Assembly (NCBI GenBank): GCA_016926875.1
Contig: JAFGNU010000069.1
Span: 1 to 64,000 of the forward strand
From: Anaerolineae bacterium
GTDB taxonomy: Bacteria; Chloroflexota; Anaerolineae; Aggregatilineales; Aggregatilineaceae
Direction of reading: 5' to 3'
Length of the DNA: 64,000 bases
A program made the translations under genes and the position numbers. How positions within the stretch are numbered: position 1 is the stretch's first letter; each line of letters opens with the position of its first letter. Below the pieces are notes generated by a model. The model had not been told where the DNA came from, searched no databases, and worked only from the letters and a program-made list of their open reading frames with translations. Of this stretch, positions 1 through 8,075 are shown piece by piece.

Positions 1-2
1 AG

Positions 3-68
3 CTCGTCCGCCGCCTCGAAAAACTGGGGTTCAAAGTCGCTTTGGAACCCCTTGAGACGGCGGCTTAA
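3..68 (+). mobile_element. Possible C-terminal tail of a transposase
   Basis: The last 21 codons of an open frame enter from outside the window and end at TAA 66-68. The peptide (LVRRLEKLGFKVALEPLE, then TAA after two alanines) resembles the basic, Leu-rich end of some insertion-sequence transposases. That likeness is recalled, not searched. It abuts a broken oxidoreductase gene, which fits an insertion that truncated its neighbour. No terminal inverted repeat could be identified. Confidence 0.3.
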
Positions 69-87
69 ACGTTATTTTCAGAGGAGA

Positions 88-557
88 TTTCTTGTCCAGG
101 CCAGATATGCCACTGGTGTAACAATGGCAATCGGAGACAGGTTTCCAAACGGTATCAAGTTCATCGGCAGTGAGGGCTGGATATTCGTTTCTCGCGGCCC
201 GGTAACCGTTACAGCATCAGACCCCGGCGCTCAAGACACGCCGATGAAGGCATTAGAAGCCAGCGATCCGAAAATTCTGGAATCAACCATCGGGCCGGGG
301 GAGGTACAGATTTATAAAAGCCAAGAACAACATGCAAACTGGCTGGATAGTATTCGCTCGCGCAAGCCCTCCATTTCGCCAGTCGAAATTGCGCACCGCG
401 CTTGTTCGGTAGCCTTGTGAGCCAGATCGCCATGCACCTGCCAAGAAAATTGTGTTGGGACCCGGATGCGGAACAGTTCAAAAACGATGATGCGGCAAAC
501 AGCATGTTGTCAAGACATCAACGGTTTCCCTATGGGACAGACTATATAGTATATTGA
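88..557 (+). pseudogene. Truncated, frameshifted Gfo/Idh/MocA oxidoreductase remnant
   Basis: Frame 1 encodes a typical C-terminal half of a Gfo/Idh/MocA NAD(P)-dependent sugar dehydrogenase (ARYATGVTM, FPNGIKFIG, GWIFVSRG, then SPVEIAHRACSVAL) and stops at TGA 418-420. The family continues without a break into a helix and a WDP motif. That continuation is found in frame 3 from about base 417 (SQIAMHLPRKLCWDPDAEQF, then DDAANSMLSR), ending at TGA 555-557. One frameshift near 410-420 therefore splits the gene. The whole N-terminal NAD-binding domain is missing, and the remnant begins just after a transposase-like tail. It is almost certainly non-functional unless the shift is a sequencing error. 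Confidence 0.8.
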
Positions 558-592
558 TTGTCCGTTCTTACTGAGGATATACACCTGTAACG

Positions 593-2395
593 TTATCTGC
601 TCGCCAGCCAAACGGAAAAAACCGCTCCCTGGCTTTCCTTGCCCTCGCTATGGACTTCAATACTTCCCTCGTGACGTTCGATAATCTCTTTCGCTATAGA
701 AAGGCCAAGGCCAGTGCCTGGTATATTGGAGTCGCGCCCCGCTTTACCCCGGAAAAACCGATCAAAAAGGTGCACCTGCTCATCGTCGGAAATGCCCGGT
801 CCGGTGTCACTGACACTGAAACCTACCCACTGCCGGTTATTTGAGACGCGATTCAGTGTACGCACCGTTACGCAACCGCCCGCAGGGGTATAGGCCAATG
901 CATTGGTTAGTAGAATACTCAAGACTTGTTCAAGTAGGCGCTGGTCTGCTTCAACGATCGCTGTTTCTGTATTCGCCTCCAATACCAACGAGATCCCCTT
1001 AGTTGCGGCCAGCGCCTTACGGTCGGCCACAAACTGTTTCAGCAGCATATTGAGGTCAGTGCGCACAAACGAAAACTGCTCGCGATCCTGCTCCAGGCGT
1101 GAGAGCATCAGTAGTGCCTCAATCAGGCTTTCGAGACGGTTAATTTCACGTCGCAGGATAGCTGTGTAGTGGTCGCGTTTGTCGGGGCGCCTGTCCAACA
1201 GATCATGATACAGTTTCATATTCGTGATGGGAGTACGCAGCTCGTGCGAAACATTCGATACAAAGTCGTCCTTCATGCGGCTGAGAACCCGAAGACGATC
1301 ATTGGCAGTTTGCAGGGCTGCCGTGCGCTCGGCTACGCGCTTTTCAAGCTCGGCTGCATGGCGTTGTATCTGCTCATGCAACCGGGATTGTCTGATCGCA
1401 ATCGCCAGTTGATTGCCCACATCACGAGCGGTTTCGATCTGTGTTTCTCCAAACGCGTCCGGTCCAGTTGCAGTCAGCGCCAGCACGCCGACCAGCTCTT
1501 GTTGGAACATAAGCGGCATATTGAGAGCTGCTCGCACATCCTCCGCAACCAAACCACGAGCCATCAGCACCCTGTAGAACGGCATACTGTCTTCAATCAG
1601 GATCATTTTGTCTTGCAAGAACATCTCTACAATATGCTCGGCGTCCTCCCCAAAGGGCGCCAGCGAGAAGCGTTGGCCCTCCTGTGCTACAGATGCATCC
1701 TCGGCGTCAATGACCCAGAGATAGAACTCACGGGTATCCAGGTCGAGCAAGACAACACTGGCCGATTGACAGGCCACCAGCTTGCGAACGTGATGCAATG
1801 CAGCTCGGGCGACTCCTTCGGAAAACTGCGTTTCCAGGATAGTCCGATCAAGCTCTCGTAGAATATTCAGGCGCTCAGTGTATTCGCGCAGCGCTCGTTC
1901 AACTTGCTTACGCTCGTTAATTTCCTGCACAAGCTGCTGGTTCGTCCTGGCTAATTCGGCTGTACGCTCCTCAACCAACTCTTCTAGATGCTCGCGGTAC
2001 TGGGCCAATTCGTTTTCGGCACGGCGGCGGGCAATGGTATTTTCAACAACGACGGGCAGAGTCTTCAAATAGTTGCCTTGAGCATCTTTGACCAGATAAT
2101 CCAGGGCGCCTGCTTTCATTGCCTTTACAGCGATCTCTTCGTCGCCCCTTCCGGTGATAATGATGATAGGCACGTCCTCGATGTCTTCGATCAAGTCAAA
2201 CGCCGTTTGGTTCCCGATCAGGTAGTCAACAAGTGCAATGTCAAATTCCTGTTCACTCAGCACTGCTCTGGCTTCTGACACTGTTTCGGCAAATACAACA
2301 TCATATGATAGTTGCTCATGGTCGATAAGGCGCTTGAAAGCCATCTGGTCAACAACATCGTCTTCGACTAACAAAACTCTGACCCTGTTTTCCAT
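593..2395 (-). CDS. Receiver-GAF-histidine kinase hybrid
   Basis: A soluble 600-residue signalling protein. In order: an N-terminal receiver (residues 4-120, acidic EDD at 11-13, phospho-acceptor Asp57 in LVDYL), a coiled coil (about 135-185), a GAF domain (about 195-345), a second coiled coil, a HisKA domain with His384 in VSHELRTP, and a HATPase with N box LLTNALAY and G boxes DTGPGIS and GTGLGLS. No membrane segment is visible. The receiver at the front suggests it takes phosphate from another kinase and tunes its own output. The ATG at 2395 is preferred to an upstream codon because the receiver starts immediately after it. It lies one base past the stop of the preceding single-domain regulator, so the two are probably co-translated. 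There is no DNA-binding domain; the downstream partner is unknown. Confidence 0.88.
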   Translation of the reverse strand: MENRVRVLLVEDDVVDQMAFKRLIDHEQLSYDVVFAETVSEARAVLSEQEFDIALVDYLIGNQTAFDLIEDIEDVPIIIITGRGDEEIAVKAMKAGALDYLVKDAQGNYLKTLPVVVENTIARRRAENELAQYREHLEELVEERTAELARTNQQLVQEINERKQVERALREYTERLNILRELDRTILETQFSEGVARAALHHVRKLVACQSASVVLLDLDTREFYLWVIDAEDASVAQEGQRFSLAPFGEDAEHIVEMFLQDKMILIEDSMPFYRVLMARGLVAEDVRAALNMPLMFQQELVGVLALTATGPDAFGETQIETARDVGNQLAIAIRQSRLHEQIQRHAAELEKRVAERTAALQTANDRLRVLSRMKDDFVSNVSHELRTPITNMKLYHDLLDRRPDKRDHYTAILRREINRLESLIEALLMLSRLEQDREQFSFVRTDLNMLLKQFVADRKALAATKGISLVLEANTETAIVEADQRLLEQVLSILLTNALAYTPAGGCVTVRTLNRVSNNRQWVGFSVSDTGPGISDDEQVHLFDRFFRGKAGRDSNIPGTGLGLSIAKEIIERHEGSIEVHSEGKESQGAVFSVWLASR

Positions 2396-2396
2396 C

Positions 2397-2816
2397 TCAA
2401 ATCTCCGGCGGTAGTTCGCACAAGGTCCAGTATAAATCAATGGTTCTCACTGCCTCGACAAATTTTAAGTAATCTACGGGTTTGACGATGTAGCCCGCTA
2501 CCCCCAGGTCATACGCATCGATTCTATCGCGCTCTTCGCTGGATGTTGTCAAGATCACGACTGGCACTCTTCTGAGTATTACATCTCGTTTGACGATTTT
2601 CAAGAACTCGATGCCCCCCATCCGGGGCATGTTCAAGTCCAGCAGGATCAAACCGGGTAGCCTGTTGCCGGGGTCCCGCAGGTATGCCAGGGCCTGCTCC
2701 CCATTTTCGACCACATCCAACGGGTTGGTCACTTTGATATCCATCATGGCCCGCCTGACGGTCATGGCATCAACCTGATCATCTTCCACCAATAATATCG
2801 GTTTATTGTTTTGCAT
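2397..2816 (-). CDS. Single-domain response regulator (Rcp1-like)
   Basis: A 139-residue stand-alone receiver. Visible marks are the EDD acidic cluster at residues 11-13, phospho-acceptor Asp60 in LILLDLNMP, the conserved Thr in VVILTTSS and the Lys in YIVKPVD. The sequence style (LNMPRMGG, LTTSSEE, the C-terminal tryptophan helix) is that of regulators that partner phytochrome-type kinases such as cyanobacterial Rcp1. It has no output domain, so it would act by phosphotransfer or protein contact. The ATG at 2816 overlaps the end of the upstream sensor kinase by 14 bases, which points to translational coupling and a cognate pair. Its likely next partner is the receiver-GAF-kinase downstream. 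Confidence 0.9.
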   Translation of the reverse strand: MQNNKPILLVEDDQVDAMTVRRAMMDIKVTNPLDVVENGEQALAYLRDPGNRLPGLILLDLNMPRMGGIEFLKIVKRDVILRRVPVVILTTSSEERDRIDAYDLGVAGYIVKPVDYLKFVEAVRTIDLYWTLCELPPEI

Positions 2817-5800
2817 CAGATTGTTCCTGTGGTATGGTAAAAAGGAATGTACACCCCTGACCGACGGCAGATTCAACCCAGATTCTGCCGCCCCACCGTT
2901 CCACGATCTTCTTGACCAGCGTCAGGCCGATGCCCGTGCCTTCGTACTTATCGTGTGAGTCTAGGGTTTGGAAGATTTGAAAAATCTTGTCATGATACCT
3001 GGGATCGATACCTGGGCCGTTGTCGGAGACACTGAAGCGCCATTGTTGCCCTTCATCGTAACAATCAACGATCACCCATCCCTCTGTTTTGTCCATGAAT
3101 TTGATGCTGTTACCAATCAGATTCTGGAACACCTGCTCCAGGCGGATTCTATCACCGGTCACTGTAGGAAGTTCAGATTCAATACGCACCCGAATGTGTG
3201 GCGGCGGATCCAACCCATCGACAACATTTTGCACCAGCCGGTTCAGATCTACGCTGTACTTCTGTTCTTTGACGCGCCCGATCCTCGAATACTGCAAAAT
3301 ACCATCGATAAGATCGTGCATACGCCGCGTTCTCGTTGTTAACAGGTCAAGCATCTGCCGACCGTTATCGTCAAAGGCCGCTGCATAATCCGAGCCCAGC
3401 CAACTGGCCAATTGGCTGATTGCGCGGAGGGGGGCTTTTAAATCGTGAGAAACCACATAAGCAAAGGATTCGAGTTCCTGGTTGGATGCTTTTAGCTGGG
3501 ACGTGCGCTCAATAACGCGTTGCTCCAGTTCGTCATTGAGCCTGCGGATTGCGGCTTCCGCCCGCTTGCGTGTCACCAGGTGCCCCACCGTCAGACCATA
3601 GAGCTTAAGCAACTCAACCTGATACGGGATCAGTGGTTTCTGCTCAAAAAAATTATCCGCTGCCATCCAGCCAATGCTTGTATCGCCGTCCCATATTCCG
3701 GTGATCACATTCCAACCACGCCCGACAACGCTCTCGAAGTCGCTTAAGTCGATATCTTCACTGACAAAGACAGACTCTCGATTCGTCAACATAGGCGCTA
3801 CCACCCGGTCAGTTTCAATGCTGTAATCCATGCCGTGCTCAACGCGCAGCTCTCCTGTCGATTCGATCCCGAACCGGCTAACCTTTGATTGTTCTTCATT
3901 CTCGAACAACAGGATGCCAATGCGGTCGTAACCCAGGGCATTGTGCCCCAGTTCAATCGCCCTGCTGCAAAGCTTTTCAATCGACTGTGTGGCCACCAGT
4001 TCAAGACTTACCTCTTGCAGCGTTTTTAATTTCTCCTGGAACTCACGCGCGTATTCTTCGCTCTTGCGCAGCGCCTCTTCGGACGCCTTGCGCTGGGTGA
4101 TATCGCGCGCGAAGGCGCAGTTGAGTTCTCGTCCACCAAACTCGACATAATTTGCCACGATTTCAACAGGAATAGTCCGGCCTTTTTTGCTTTTATGCAG
4201 CGTTTCAAGCGTCAGCGTTCCTTCTTTTCTGAGCTTTCTCCAGGTTTCAGGCCAGCTGTTGAGCAGAAGCATCGGGTCAATATCTTCGAGCGACATCCCC
4301 ACCAGTTCCTCGTGCTTGTAACCGAGGGTGCGGCAGGCGGCTTCATTTACATCCACAATCTGCCCATCCGGATCAATCCAGTACACAGCATCCGATACCC
4401 GTTCTATCGCAAAACTGATCAGACGCAGCGATTCCTCTGCCCGGTGGCGTTCGGCAACTTCTGACTGCAATTGCTCGACGGTCTGCGTTAACTCCTCTGT
4501 GCGCTCAGCGACCCGCTGCTCCAGTTGCGCAGCATGATTCTGTACCTGTCGAAGAAGTCGCGAGCCTTGCAATGCACTGCTGACCTGTGCACGGATGTTC
4601 TCATATACCGCACCCTCGGTCGGGCCAACTTCAAGGACCAGAATACCCAGTTGTTCATCTCTGAAGAAAAGAGGTTCTACGGTCAATGAATCGGTGCGCC
4701 GTGAGGCTGGCAAGGATTCGGGGATCAACTGGCGAGTTGGAAACCGCAGCCCATCAGGCGGAAGGCTAAGGCGTTGGTTGTCCTCATATGCAAGTATGAG
4801 GCGCGACCACGCCGCCGGTTGTTCGGGATCATCATACAGCGACAGGTAAAAACTTGGAAAGCCAAGTTCAGGTAGTAGATCGCACAATGTATCCATGAGC
4901 AACTGTTTTCCGAACGAGGTGATAAGTGTATCCGAAACTCGGCGCAGATTCTCGATCTGCTGCTCGACTCTAAGCCGGTGCCTGATGTGTGCTCGCTGGT
5001 TCATCTCTGCTACTAATACACGGGCCTGGTTGAATAGGGTTTCTCCCAACAACCCTATCTCGCCATTTGAGATCGATAATATGTACCTTCTGAGCACAGA
5101 AATGACATCTTGCCAGGCTGTCCCGTCTAGGTGCGATTCCATGGCATCGGCTAGATGTAGTCTCAAAGCAGAAAGAAATTGATGTGATGTTCCCGAACTC
5201 AGGTCTCTCTGGAAACAATCGACCAGGTTTTCTACATGCTCCGGCAGAATCTTCAAACCCTGTGTACTACGTACCAACGTGCGTGGGGGACTCCGGTATG
5301 AGGGGAGAAGCGAATCCAGGTCAAGGGACAAGTTACCATCGATCATGACATTCGCCAGCGGTAACGATCTGGTTACACAGCCGCACGACTCGCGCACAAC
5401 CAACTGGACGGGCATGATGGACCTGGCGGGCACACTCTGTCCGTCCAGTAGAGCCAGCAGCATTTCTGTGGCCTGATAGCCCAGATCATAGAATGGCTGC
5501 CGAACCGTTGTTAGCGACGGGATGCTGGCCTGAGCATCATCCACGTCGTCAAATCCCACCACCGAAATATCGTCAGGGACACGCAGTCCAGCCGCTTGAA
5601 TAGCCCTGATGGCAGGAAGTGCTATGTAATCGGAACCGGTTACGACGGCATCAAGTTTCTGTGTCGAGTCCTGAAGCCATCTGGTAATCGCTGCTTCTGT
5701 CACTGTCGCGGCAGTTTGAAACTCGAATAAGGTTTCTGCCACATGATCTGGGTTAGCACGAAGACCATGCATCTGTAGCGTTTCGATGTAGCCTCTATAG

Positions 5801-6282
5801 CGCTCGTCTGCATCGGGGTGACCAACCGGTCCGCGAATAATGCCTATATGTTGGCGGTGATGAACCTCAATGAGATGCTCAACGGCTGTGCGTACACCGT
5901 GATAGTTATCAATTGACAGGTCTGGGTAGTTCGCCAGTTGGCCGCCAATTGTGACTACTGGCAATGCTTCATAACGGTCTAGGAATTGTGCTGCATGGGC
6001 CAAACCGATCCCTTCCGCAATCCCGATCCCTTCCGCAATCCCGGCGTACCATACCAGCAACCCATCCACACGATCGGGGTCCACAAAGTCAAAAAGCACT
6101 TTAGTGTGAGGATTGAAAGGGGGAGAAGAACTCAGACTAATTGTTGGATGAAATACCAGGCGCGCGCCATGTTCGTGCGCGGCGCTCATAGCCCCCTGCC
6201 ATAGCTGGTTCTGCATAAGCGTAACTAGCCCGGTTCCCAAAAACACCAAGGTTTTTTGCTTGGAATATTGCTTGACAGTCAT
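2803..6282 (-). CDS. LacI-type sugar-binding domain fused to PAS/GAF histidine kinase
   Basis: A 1159-residue kinase. Residues 10-310 form a LacI/GalR-type periplasmic-binding fold (VVTIGG, DDISVVGFDDV, LTTVRQP) but lack the usual helix-turn-helix. Then come a GAF-like region (about 450-570), a coiled coil, a PAS domain (about 600-730), a second GAF (about 745-900), a HisKA with His946 in VSHDLKAP and a HATPase (NLIGNSIKF, DNGPGID, GTGIGLT). No signal peptide or membrane helix is seen, so sensing is cytoplasmic. ATG 6282 is chosen because GAGGAG lies 8 bases upstream; an in-frame TTG at 6288 is less likely. The gene sits directly downstream of a GH10 xylanase, so the ligand is plausibly a xylo-oligosaccharide (inference). 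It carries an in-frame 18-bp duplication. Confidence 0.9.
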   Translation of the reverse strand: MTVKQYSKQKTLVFLGTGLVTLMQNQLWQGAMSAAHEHGARLVFHPTISLSSSPPFNPHTKVLFDFVDPDRVDGLLVWYAGIAEGIGIAEGIGLAHAAQFLDRYEALPVVTIGGQLANYPDLSIDNYHGVRTAVEHLIEVHHRQHIGIIRGPVGHPDADERYRGYIETLQMHGLRANPDHVAETLFEFQTAATVTEAAITRWLQDSTQKLDAVVTGSDYIALPAIRAIQAAGLRVPDDISVVGFDDVDDAQASIPSLTTVRQPFYDLGYQATEMLLALLDGQSVPARSIMPVQLVVRESCGCVTRSLPLANVMIDGNLSLDLDSLLPSYRSPPRTLVRSTQGLKILPEHVENLVDCFQRDLSSGTSHQFLSALRLHLADAMESHLDGTAWQDVISVLRRYILSISNGEIGLLGETLFNQARVLVAEMNQRAHIRHRLRVEQQIENLRRVSDTLITSFGKQLLMDTLCDLLPELGFPSFYLSLYDDPEQPAAWSRLILAYEDNQRLSLPPDGLRFPTRQLIPESLPASRRTDSLTVEPLFFRDEQLGILVLEVGPTEGAVYENIRAQVSSALQGSRLLRQVQNHAAQLEQRVAERTEELTQTVEQLQSEVAERHRAEESLRLISFAIERVSDAVYWIDPDGQIVDVNEAACRTLGYKHEELVGMSLEDIDPMLLLNSWPETWRKLRKEGTLTLETLHKSKKGRTIPVEIVANYVEFGGRELNCAFARDITQRKASEEALRKSEEYAREFQEKLKTLQEVSLELVATQSIEKLCSRAIELGHNALGYDRIGILLFENEEQSKVSRFGIESTGELRVEHGMDYSIETDRVVAPMLTNRESVFVSEDIDLSDFESVVGRGWNVITGIWDGDTSIGWMAADNFFEQKPLIPYQVELLKLYGLTVGHLVTRKRAEAAIRRLNDELEQRVIERTSQLKASNQELESFAYVVSHDLKAPLRAISQLASWLGSDYAAAFDDNGRQMLDLLTTRTRRMHDLIDGILQYSRIGRVKEQKYSVDLNRLVQNVVDGLDPPPHIRVRIESELPTVTGDRIRLEQVFQNLIGNSIKFMDKTEGWVIVDCYDEGQQWRFSVSDNGPGIDPRYHDKIFQIFQTLDSHDKYEGTGIGLTLVKKIVERWGGRIWVESAVGQGCTFLFTIPQEQSDAKQ
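6007..6042 (+). repeat. Perfect 18-bp tandem duplication inside the sensor kinase gene
   Basis: The unit gatcccttccgcaatccc occurs twice in a row (6007-6024 and 6025-6042). On the coding strand it duplicates a six-residue stretch (about GIAEGI) in the LacI-type sensor domain, giving IGIAEGIG. The frame is kept. It is probably a recent slippage event in a loop near the ligand-binding region. Confidence 0.9.
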
Positions 6283-6373
6283 GTGCAATTCTCCTCGAAG
6301 GGAAGTCCGGGCTGCCCGTGTCGTTCGAGAACTAACCTACAGAGAACATGGTTGTCACGCTGCCTCGCGCTAG

Positions 6374-6448
6374 GAACCACAGATGGTTCTGTGTATGGTG
6401 AACCGGACAGGTAAACCACAGTCTAGACGTTGATAGAAACCACAGTCT
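6374..6448 (+). repeat. AACCACAG repeat cluster between xylanase and sensor kinase genes
   Basis: A 12-bp direct repeat AAACCACAGTCT occurs at 6413-6424 and 6437-6448, a 24-bp period. A third AACCACAG lies at 6375-6382 inside a small inverted repeat (GAACCA CAGA TGGTTC, 6374-6389). The right copy overlaps the 3' end of the xylanase gene. The cluster lies upstream of the sensor kinase start, so it could be a regulator-binding array or part of an mRNA structure. No matching factor is known to me. Confidence 0.4.
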
Positions 6449-7685
6449 CACCTTTATCCTCCAAAAAGAATGTAGCTTTCTGGTGATCCAATGACAGTTC
6501 GTATTCACCCAAAAACCCTGTAAAGGAAAACTGGCCGCCAGCATCCGTTGTCATCTTTGTCGGTGCCAGCCACCAATCGCCTTTTACCAGTCCCAACAAC
6601 TGGTCATAGGCAGGCTTGCGCGAATGATCCTGTCGCAGCAGCCCGGCAGGCGCATTGAGCCAGCCGCCATCGGTCAGGCCCCACCAGGTGATCGCCTGCA
6701 CTGCCGGGTGAGCCAACAGAGTCTTGTAGTGCAAAATCACTTCCTGGGCCTGGCGTTCTTCTCCCTCTGGCGTGCTTGGCCAATCGCGCACCTGGTAGTC
6801 GTTCAAATCAACGATCTCCGGCGGCATGAGATGCCCTGAGACAAGGGTGCTTTCGGTAAAGTGAATCGGTAGATTGAACCGTGCGAACCGCTCAAGTATG
6901 CTTTGTGTTCGCTCAACGCCCCAATACCCCTGGTGCATGTGCGACTGAATGCCAATGACATCTATCTGGATGCCTGCCGCCAGGCAGCCCTCGATGAGGA
7001 TGTCATAGGCAGGCGAAACGTCGAAATCATTCAACAGCAGCACAACCCCAGGATTGACAGCGCGCGCTGCGTCGAACATCGTGCGGATCAGCTCGATGCG
7101 TCCCAGTTCTTTACACAGGCGCGTGATCCCATTGTCATACCGGTCGAAAATGGACATGATAACCGCTTCGTTGACGACATCCCAGAGATCAATCACTCCG
7201 GCAAAATCAGACACATCCCGCTGGATGCGCGCTACCTGGGCCTCAAGAATCTCCTCGTTGCTCATTGTGAGCAGCCAGTCCGCCGTTAGCGTATGCCAGC
7301 ACAACGGATGTCCTTTGACGGCACAGCCCTGATCCCGGTACCAGCGCGCTGCGTTGAGAATGCGTTCCGTTTGTGGCCGTCCTTGTTGCGGCTCAAACTG
7401 TGCCCAGTAGAACGGAAGCGTTACCAGATTGAAGAGTTGTATAAACCGTTCAACCTCCAGTAGCGCCAGCTCTTTCTCTGCTCCCGTTAGCTCACCATTG
7501 GCCAACGCGATACTGCCCTCGTTCCATATGTTCCCGAAAAGGAACTGGTGTTTCTTCTGTTCTACCAGGACGTCCCGGTTGGCAAGGGGCGATCCATTAT
7601 GGCACAGAGTAACCGTGTTCTTTGCCGTTCGATGCTGGCGGATAGCAAGGTCGAGACTGTTTGTGGTGGCGGCAGAGGTTTCCAT
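6423..7685 (-). CDS. GH10 endo-1,4-beta-xylanase, cytoplasmic
   Basis: A 420-residue retaining glycoside hydrolase that cuts beta-1,4-xylan or xylo-oligosaccharides. GH10 marks are clear: VKGHPLCWH, the acid/base Glu173 in DLWDVVNEA, GIQSHMH, the nucleophile Glu278 in IHFTES, and ITWWGLTDGGW. The last 60 residues form a small beta-rich appendage (GGQFSFTGFLGEYEL). There is no signal peptide, so it likely works inside the cell on imported oligosaccharides. The ATG at 7685 has AGGAG 6 bases upstream. The promoter and operator candidates lie at about 7792-7834. Its neighbour downstream on the same strand is the LacI-type sensor kinase, suggesting a xylan-response unit. Confidence 0.93.
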   Translation of the reverse strand: METSAATTNSLDLAIRQHRTAKNTVTLCHNGSPLANRDVLVEQKKHQFLFGNIWNEGSIALANGELTGAEKELALLEVERFIQLFNLVTLPFYWAQFEPQQGRPQTERILNAARWYRDQGCAVKGHPLCWHTLTADWLLTMSNEEILEAQVARIQRDVSDFAGVIDLWDVVNEAVIMSIFDRYDNGITRLCKELGRIELIRTMFDAARAVNPGVVLLLNDFDVSPAYDILIEGCLAAGIQIDVIGIQSHMHQGYWGVERTQSILERFARFNLPIHFTESTLVSGHLMPPEIVDLNDYQVRDWPSTPEGEERQAQEVILHYKTLLAHPAVQAITWWGLTDGGWLNAPAGLLRQDHSRKPAYDQLLGLVKGDWWLAPTKMTTDAGGQFSFTGFLGEYELSLDHQKATFFLEDKGETVVSINV

Positions 7686-7791
7686 ACAAGCTCCTGTTTT
7701 ACTCTTTTCCTTAGCTGCGTTAAGCAGTTAAACTCAAGGTGCTCGTGGGCTACGCGAGACAGGCTTGCATAGCGTCACGAATGATCGGGTG

Positions 7792-7819
7792 TTTTTAACA
7801 GGATACACCAGTTTGTAAA
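7792..7819 (-). promoter_or_regulatory. Putative xylanase promoter
   Basis: On the minus strand TTTACA (7819-7814, five of six to the sigma-70 -35) is followed after 16 bases by TAAAAA (7797-7792, four of six to the -10). It would leave a leader of about 100 bases before the ATG at 7685. The assignment rests on consensus only. Confidence 0.4.
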
Positions 7820-7834
7820 CGATGGCTTCCAAAC
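7811..7834. promoter_or_regulatory. Imperfect palindrome, candidate operator of the xylanase gene
   Basis: The halves GTTTGTAAACGA and TGGCTTCCAAAC are reverse complements at 9 of 12 positions, with perfect GTTTG/CAAAC ends. The site covers the putative -35 box of the xylanase promoter. Its size and symmetry would suit a LacI-type or similar dimeric repressor. No such repressor with a DNA-binding domain is encoded in this window. Confidence 0.45.
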
Positions 7835-8002
7835 AGATATTTTTTGGATGAGTTCATGTCCCCCATTCAAGTCTAGCATGTCTCACTCAACTGCGTAAAT
7901 GCTGTCGGTTTAGGGCCGCCAGATGTGTTCAGGGCAAGGGAGAAATCCGAAAAGTGGGTGGGCAGCGTCCGACAAAATAGCGGTGATCTCTCATGGGAAT
8001 GT

Positions 8003-8031
8003 TTGCTTAAATAATCACGATTGAGTATAAT
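8003..8031 (+). promoter_or_regulatory. Sigma-70-like promoter of the HerA-like gene
   Basis: TTGCTT (8003-8008), a 17-base spacer and a perfect TATAAT (8026-8031) lie 45 bases before the ATG at 8076, which itself has GAGG at 8065-8068. This is the best consensus promoter in the window. Confidence 0.6.
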
Positions 8032-8075
8032 ACATGCAATTCATAGAACACAGGTTCTAATTCGAGGATACATTA

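Larger units (their letters stand above)
7686..8075. other. Divergent intergenic region, xylanase / HerA-like ATPase
   Basis: A 390-bp gene-free stretch holding the putative minus-strand xylanase promoter with an overlapping palindrome on the left, and the plus-strand promoter of the HerA-like gene on the right. Nothing recognisable lies between about 7840 and 8000. Confidence 0.6.

Noticed and set aside
1169-1861. A 230-codon plus-strand frame
   Set aside because: It is antisense to the receiver-GAF-kinase and has no domain.
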